Assembly: GCA_025923175.1 (NCBI GenBank)
Contig: JAICGL010000106.1
Location: 1-9,838, forward strand
Direction: 5' to 3'
Length of the DNA stretch: 9,838 bases
Origin: Acidimicrobiia bacterium
Lineage (GTDB): Bacteria; Actinomycetota; Acidimicrobiia; IMCC26256; BP-133
Numbering within the stretch: the first letter of the stretch is position 1; each line of letters opens with the position of its first letter. Shown here piece after piece: positions 5,981 to 9,838 of this stretch. Under the pieces are notes generated by a model. The model saw nothing but the letters and a program-made list of their open reading frames with translations. It was not told where the DNA came from and did no database searches. The position numbers were made by a program, and so were the translations under genes.

Positions 5981-8076
5981 CGGAGAGTTCCGGAGAGCGG
6001 CGGTTCGGCGAGGCGGAGGCGACGCCCGTCGGGCTCCCAGGCCTGATCCGGGTGCGTCGGGTCGGCACCCGGATACAGGTGACAGGCAGCGGCGTGGTCG
6101 TCTGCGACCTGCGACCCGGCGGGGATGACCTCGTGGCAGACGGCCATGGCCAGGGGGCAGCGGGGAGCGAAGGGGCAGCCGGGAAGGGAGCCGGCGAGGT
6201 CGGGAGGCGAGCCGGGGACTGCGGCCGGGGCCTGTGTCTCGAGGGTGATGACCGCACTGAGCAGCGCCTGCGTATAGGGGTGACGGGGGGCGGCGAACAC
6301 CGACGCCACGGGCCCTTCCTCGACGATGCGGCCGGCGTACATGACGGCCACCCGATCGCAGGTCTCGGCCACGATCCCGAGGTTGTGCGTGATCAGGACC
6401 ACGGCGAGGCCGAGGCGGCGCCGCAGCTCCGACATCAGGTCGAGGATCTGAGCTTCGACGAGGACGTCGAGGCTGGTGGTTGGCTCGTCGGCGATGAGGA
6501 CGCGAGGCTCGAGCACCACCGCCAGGGCGATCATGATCCGCTGGCGCATCCCGCCGGAGAACTCGTGCGGGTACTGCCTCGACCGGGCCGGTGGCACGCC
6601 CACCGCCGCCAGCGCCTCCCGGCTCATCCTGGCCGCGTCGGCTTTCGACGTCCCGGGCCGGTGGGCCCGGATGAGCTCGACGAAGTGGCTCTCGATCCGC
6701 TGCAACGGATCGAGCCGGGTGGCGGGATCCTGGAACACGAGCGACAACCGGTCGCCCCGGGCCCGCCGCCACGCCTCTGCGTCGGCGGTGAGGTCGACCC
6801 CGTCGAGCAGTACCTGCCCGGTCCGCTCGGCCACCGGTGGGAGGACGCCCATGACGGCCCGCCCGAGCGTCGACTTCCCGCATCCGCTCTCCCCGACGAG
6901 GCCGACGCTCTCGCCGGCGCGCACCGCCAGGCTCACGTTCTGCACTGCGTGAACCGGGCCGCGGGCGCTGCGGTAGGTGACCGACACGTCGTCGACGAGG
7001 AGCGCCGCCGCACCGTCGCTTGAGGCCGGTCGGGCCGGAGCGTCGTCCCGGTACACCGCCTGGATCGAGCGGGGAAGCTCCCGTCCGGCATCCTCGACAG
7101 CGGGAGGATCCGCTGTGGGAACGGATTCGGAGGCGTCTCCTTCGACGGTGGCCAGTGGAGGCGGGGTGGCGTCGGCTTCGGCGTCGAAGCCGGGGATCAG
7201 GCCTTCGGCGGACATGCCGGCGGCGCGCAGGCGGGGATTGAGGATGTCGTTGATGCCTTCGCCGAGCAGCGACATGCCCGTCACCAGGGCGACGATGGCC
7301 AGGCCCGGGAACAGCGACGTCCACCAGGCGCCGATACCGACGTCGGTGATCGCCCGGCTGATGTCGAAGCCCCACTCGGCCGTGCGCAGCCCCGGGCCCT
7401 GCCCCAAGAACCCGAGTCCGGCGAGCGTGAGGACGGCGTCGGCGGCGTTGACGGTGAAGATCACCGGCACCGACTGGAGGACGTTGGCCGCCACGTACCG
7501 GGTAAGGATCACCCGTCGCGGCGCGCCCATGGCCCGGGCGGCGTCGACGAACGTCTCCTCCCGGACGGCGAGCGTGTGGTTGCGCACCACCCGGAAGTAC
7601 TGCGGGATGTAGATGACGGAGATCGACAGCGCCGCCGCCGGTACACCCGGGCCGATCCAGCGTTGCAGGGCGAAGGCCATCACGATCGCGAGCAGGAGGC
7701 TGGGGAAGGCGTAGAGGGCGTCCATCACCAGCACCAGGGCGCGATCGAGGCGCCCGCCGGTGTAGCCGGACACCAGCCCGAGCGGCACCCCGATGAACAG
7801 GGCGAAGGTGGTGGACGCCAGGACCACCTGGAAGGCCAGGCGCGCGCCGAAGATCACCCGCGATAGCACGTCGAAGCGGTCGTTGGTGGTGCCGAAGAAA
7901 TGGTCGAGGCTCGGCCGGGACAGCTGCGGTGCGTCGTGGGCCGCCTGCCCGTACGGCGCCAACAACGGGGCCAGCAACGCAACGACGGCGAAGCCGACGG
8001 TCATGGCGGCGCCGGCCATCACGAGTACCCGGCTCGTCCGGCTCGCCTGGCGCCACCGGCCGAACATGCGGTTCAT
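5977..8076 (-). CDS. fused ABC permease-ATPase: DppC-like membrane domain plus DppD-like ATP-binding domain
   Basis: One 699-residue chain combining two normally separate subunits. Residues 1-292 are a DppC/OppC-type permease: a first membrane segment at about 17-40, the DVLSRVIFGARLAF stretch (69-82), and the EAA coupling loop DAARAMGAPRRVILTRYV (178-195). A Pro/Ala/Asp-rich linker (about 293-355) leads to a DppD-type ATPase. This has Walker A GESGCGKS (395-402), a Q-loop at FQDP (448-451), signature FSGGM (506-510), Walker B VLIADEP (526-532), switch H564, and a C-terminal extension with C634, C640, C647 and C665. The start ATG 8076 overlaps the DppB stop as ATGA; an upstream extension to 8232 would lie wholly inside dppB. 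Both halves look intact, so this appears to be a working fusion. Such permease/ATPase fusions are known in actinobacteria. It would pair with the DppB-like permease and the DppF-like ATPase. Confidence 0.92.
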   Translation of the reverse strand: MNRMFGRWRQASRTSRVLVMAGAAMTVGFAVVALLAPLLAPYGQAAHDAPQLSRPSLDHFFGTTNDRFDVLSRVIFGARLAFQVVLASTTFALFIGVPLGLVSGYTGGRLDRALVLVMDALYAFPSLLLAIVMAFALQRWIGPGVPAAALSISVIYIPQYFRVVRNHTLAVREETFVDAARAMGAPRRVILTRYVAANVLQSVPVIFTVNAADAVLTLAGLGFLGQGPGLRTAEWGFDISRAITDVGIGAWWTSLFPGLAIVALVTGMSLLGEGINDILNPRLRAAGMSAEGLIPGFDAEADATPPPLATVEGDASESVPTADPPAVEDAGRELPRSIQAVYRDDAPARPASSDGAAALLVDDVSVTYRSARGPVHAVQNVSLAVRAGESVGLVGESGCGKSTLGRAVMGVLPPVAERTGQVLLDGVDLTADAEAWRRARGDRLSLVFQDPATRLDPLQRIESHFVELIRAHRPGTSKADAARMSREALAAVGVPPARSRQYPHEFSGGMRQRIMIALAVVLEPRVLIADEPTTSLDVLVEAQILDLMSELRRRLGLAVVLITHNLGIVAETCDRVAVMYAGRIVEEGPVASVFAAPRHPYTQALLSAVITLETQAPAAVPGSPPDLAGSLPGCPFAPRCPLAMAVCHEVIPAGSQVADDHAAACHLYPGADPTHPDQAWEPDGRRLRLAEPPLSGTLR

Positions 8077-9116
8077 GAGTATCGGATGCGGGGATCGACC
8101 CAGGCGGACACCACGTCGATGAGGAGGCTGACCGCCACGACGAACAGGGCGTAGAACGTGACCAGGCCCTGCACGGCGGTGTAGTCGCGATCCTGCAGGA
8201 AGTCGTAGAGCGTCTGCCCCAGCCCGGGCCACGAGAACGTTGCCTCGGTCAGTACCGCGCCCGACAGCAGCAGCGCGAACTGGAGACCCACGACCGCCAC
8301 GACGGGCACCAGCGCGCTGCGCAGCGCATGGCGCAACACGACCGACCGTTCCGGCAGCCCCCGGGCGCGGGCGGCTTCGACATGGTCGGAGCGCAGCGCC
8401 TGGAGCATGTTGACCCGCACGAGGCGGACCAGGATCCCTCCGATGACGAGCCCCAGCGTCACCGCCGGCAGAGCGAGGTGGCGCAGAGCCTGCCAGAGGG
8501 CAGAGAAGTTGCCGGTGAGCAGGGCGTCAACCGTGTACAGCCCGGTGAAATCCCATGTCGAGCTTCCGCCGGTCTCCAGCGACAACAGCGGCCGCGGTTC
8601 GGCGAACGCTTCTGTCCGGCCGCCGGTCGGCAGCCAGCCCAGCTCCACTGAGAAGAAGTACTGGAACAAGATCCCGAGCCAGAAGATCGGCGCGGCGTAG
8701 AGCACGATGCCGAGCAGCCGGCCGGCTACGTCGAGAGGCGTGTCCCGGAAGCGGGCCGAGGCCGCGCCGATACCGATCCCCACCGCCACCGCCACCAGCA
8801 TCGCCGCCAGTGTCAGCTCCAGTGTGGCCGGGAACTTGTCGCGGATCGTGTTCCATACCGGGATGTCGGTCGTGATCGCCCGTCCGAAGTCGCCCCGGAG
8901 GGCGCCGCCCACATAGGAGGCGTACTGCTGCCACAGCGGATCGTCGAGCCCGAGGCTGTGGCGCAACTCCTCCGCCCGTTCGTCCGATGCCCGCTCGCCC
9001 AGTGTCGCCGTCACCGGATCCCCGGGCGCCACCCGCAGCAGCAGGAACGTGGCGGTCAGCAGGAGCAGCAGCAGCGGCGCCGTGAGCGCCAGGCGGGTCA
9101 GGAGATAGCGCCGCAA
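8073..9116 (-). CDS. peptide-type ABC transporter permease, DppB/OppB-like
   Basis: A 347-residue inner-membrane permease that forms the translocation pore with the DppC half of the next gene. The N-terminal membrane anchor RRYLLTRLALTAPLLLLLL and the LRVAPGDPV motif (27-35) are family hallmarks. The EAA loop is HVEAARARGLPERSVVLRHA (245-264), and the chain ends DPRIRYS, the usual DppB tail. About six membrane segments are visible. The loop at about 155-200 (LPTGGRTEAF...STWDFTGLY) is the family's external insert. The start is a TTG at 9116: no ATG or GTG lies in frame between it and the in-frame stop of the preceding gene, 36 bp away, and the TTG gives the expected N-terminus. ATG 9124 is out of frame. 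No good ribosome site precedes the TTG. The stop overlaps the next start by 4 bp. Confidence 0.93.
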   Translation of the reverse strand: MRRYLLTRLALTAPLLLLLLTATFLLLRVAPGDPVTATLGERASDERAEELRHSLGLDDPLWQQYASYVGGALRGDFGRAITTDIPVWNTIRDKFPATLELTLAAMLVAVAVGIGIGAASARFRDTPLDVAGRLLGIVLYAAPIFWLGILFQYFFSVELGWLPTGGRTEAFAEPRPLLSLETGGSSTWDFTGLYTVDALLTGNFSALWQALRHLALPAVTLGLVIGGILVRLVRVNMLQALRSDHVEAARARGLPERSVVLRHALRSALVPVVAVVGLQFALLLSGAVLTEATFSWPGLGQTLYDFLQDRDYTAVQGLVTFYALFVVAVSLLIDVVSAWVDPRIRYS

Positions 9117-9152
9117 GCGCCCATTCTTACCGGTGCCGCACGGAGGCCCAGA

Positions 9153-9838
9153 TCAGCCTGTCTTCTCCAGCAGCCAGAAGCGGAAGATCTGGATCGGATC
9201 GAGCACCACGCCGCTCACCTTGTCGGAGGTGGCGGCGAACTGCGGCTGCTGGAACAGCGGGATGTAGGGCACCTGGTCGGCCATGTAGGCCTGCGCCTCC
9301 CGGATGGCCTCGGTCCGCTGCGCCTCGTCCCGGGTCCGCTGCTCGGTGTGGACGAGTTCGAGCATCTTGGAGTCGTCCCACTTGGCCGGGTCGAAGATCT
9401 TCGGGTCGGAGAACGGCTCCAGGTAGTCGTCGGGATCGAGGTAGTCCGGGTACCAGCCCATGAGGAATACCGGCATCTCGCCCGCCCGGCGCTTCTTGCC
9501 GTACTCGGCCCACTCCACGTTGCGGACCCGGACCGTGAAGCGCCCGGTCTCTTCCAGGCTCCGGGCGATCACCTCGGCGACCCGTTCCTCGGTCGGGCCG
9601 TAGTGCGTCGGGCTAAACCACAGGTCGACCGGCACGGTGCCGCTCGACTTACCGGCCAACGACAGGTACTTGTCGACCAGCGTCTTCCCCGACGGCGCCG
9701 GCCCGCCGCGGCTCGATGTCGTCGGCGCCGGCGCATTCTGCCCGTAGAGCTGCTCCCACTTCGGTTCGGAGACGTCGAAGGTCGGCGGCACCATCGACGC
9801 CAGCGGTGTCGCCGCTCCCTTGAATACCTCCTCGGCGA
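9153..9838 (-). CDS. ABC transporter solute-binding protein, family 5 (DppA/OppA-like), N-terminus outside window
   Basis: C-terminal 227 residues of an extracytoplasmic binding protein that delivers the substrate to the importer encoded downstream. The visible part starts AEEVFKGAATPLASMVPPTF, the family's loop that ends in a Pro-rich turn before the substrate. It continues through SPTHYGPTEERVAEVIARSL and GWYPDYLDPDDYLEPF (127-142) and ends with a YIPLFQQP (about 194-201) and LDPIQIFRFWLLEKTG tail, all typical of SBP_bac_5. An Ala/Pro/Ser/Thr/Gly-rich stretch (about residues 34-50 of the fragment) interrupts the usual order. The frame runs open to the window edge, so the signal peptide (probably a lipoprotein, by analogy) lies beyond it. 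It is first of the importer genes seen, 36 bp ahead of the DppB-like gene. Binding specificity is not predictable from this half. Confidence 0.9.
   Translation of the reverse strand, partial: AEEVFKGAATPLASMVPPTFDVSEPKWEQLYGQNAPAPTTSSRGGPAPSGKTLVDKYLSLAGKSSGTVPVDLWFSPTHYGPTEERVAEVIARSLEETGRFTVRVRNVEWAEYGKKRRAGEMPVFLMGWYPDYLDPDDYLEPFSDPKIFDPAKWDDSKMLELVHTEQRTRDEAQRTEAIREAQAYMADQVPYIPLFQQPQFAATSDKVSGVVLDPIQIFRFWLLEKTG

Noticed and set aside
5981..8056. Upstream extension of the DppF-like frame, open for almost 700 more codons
   Set aside because: It lies entirely within the permease-ATPase fusion in another frame and is Arg/Gly/Pro-rich. The GTGA overlap at 5977-5980 gives a normal family start.
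8077..8232. N-terminal extension of the permease-ATPase fusion
   Set aside because: These 52 codons fall inside the DppB-like gene and do not resemble a DppC N-terminus. ATG 8076 with the ATGA overlap is better.
1..9838. Search for tRNA/rRNA genes, CRISPR arrays, insertion sequences, attachment sites, toxin-antitoxin or defence genes
   Set aside because: Nothing with the required structure or motifs was seen by eye; the window is almost entirely covered by the protein genes listed.

Overview
This is a high-GC, gene-dense stretch whose gene content and codon use point to the Actinomycetota, perhaps an Acidimicrobiia-like lineage. That placement is inference: it rests on the strong GC bias at third positions, the purF-purM arrangement, GTG/TTG starts and TAnnnT boxes lying 7-8 nt before start codons (the leaderless-mRNA pattern common in actinobacteria). 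No RNA gene, mobile element, CRISPR array or long non-coding stretch was seen.

Left end (1-780): a minus-strand gene for a membrane-anchored hypothetical protein, cut by the window edge, faces a plus-strand gene across a short divergent promoter region. The hypothetical gene has a problem start: a well-placed promoter and ATG lead into a frame that stops after six codons, while the long frame lacks a conventional start nearby.

Plus-strand block (780-4953): a divergent Na+/Ca2+ exchanger-family membrane protein, then purF (amidophosphoribosyltransferase, first step of purine synthesis), purM (AIR synthetase, fifth step) and a very compact stand-alone response-regulator receiver. purF has its own promoter-like box just after the exchanger gene. 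purF, purM and the receiver gene are only 4 and 16 bp apart and are probably co-transcribed.

Minus-strand block (9838-4970, read right to left): a peptide-type ABC importer operon. It holds a family-5 solute-binding protein (N-terminus outside the window), a DppB-type permease, a DppC-type permease fused to a DppD-type ATPase in one 699-residue chain, and a DppF-type ATPase. The last three genes are linked by 4-bp start/stop overlaps. This operon converges on the purine block with 16 bp between stop codons and a possible stem-loop there.

Most of the window is ordinary metabolism and transport. The points most worth checking are the start of the left gene, the compact receiver in the purine operon, the cysteine-bearing insertion in the exchanger and the permease-ATPase fusion. 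I found no convincing undescribed multi-gene system.
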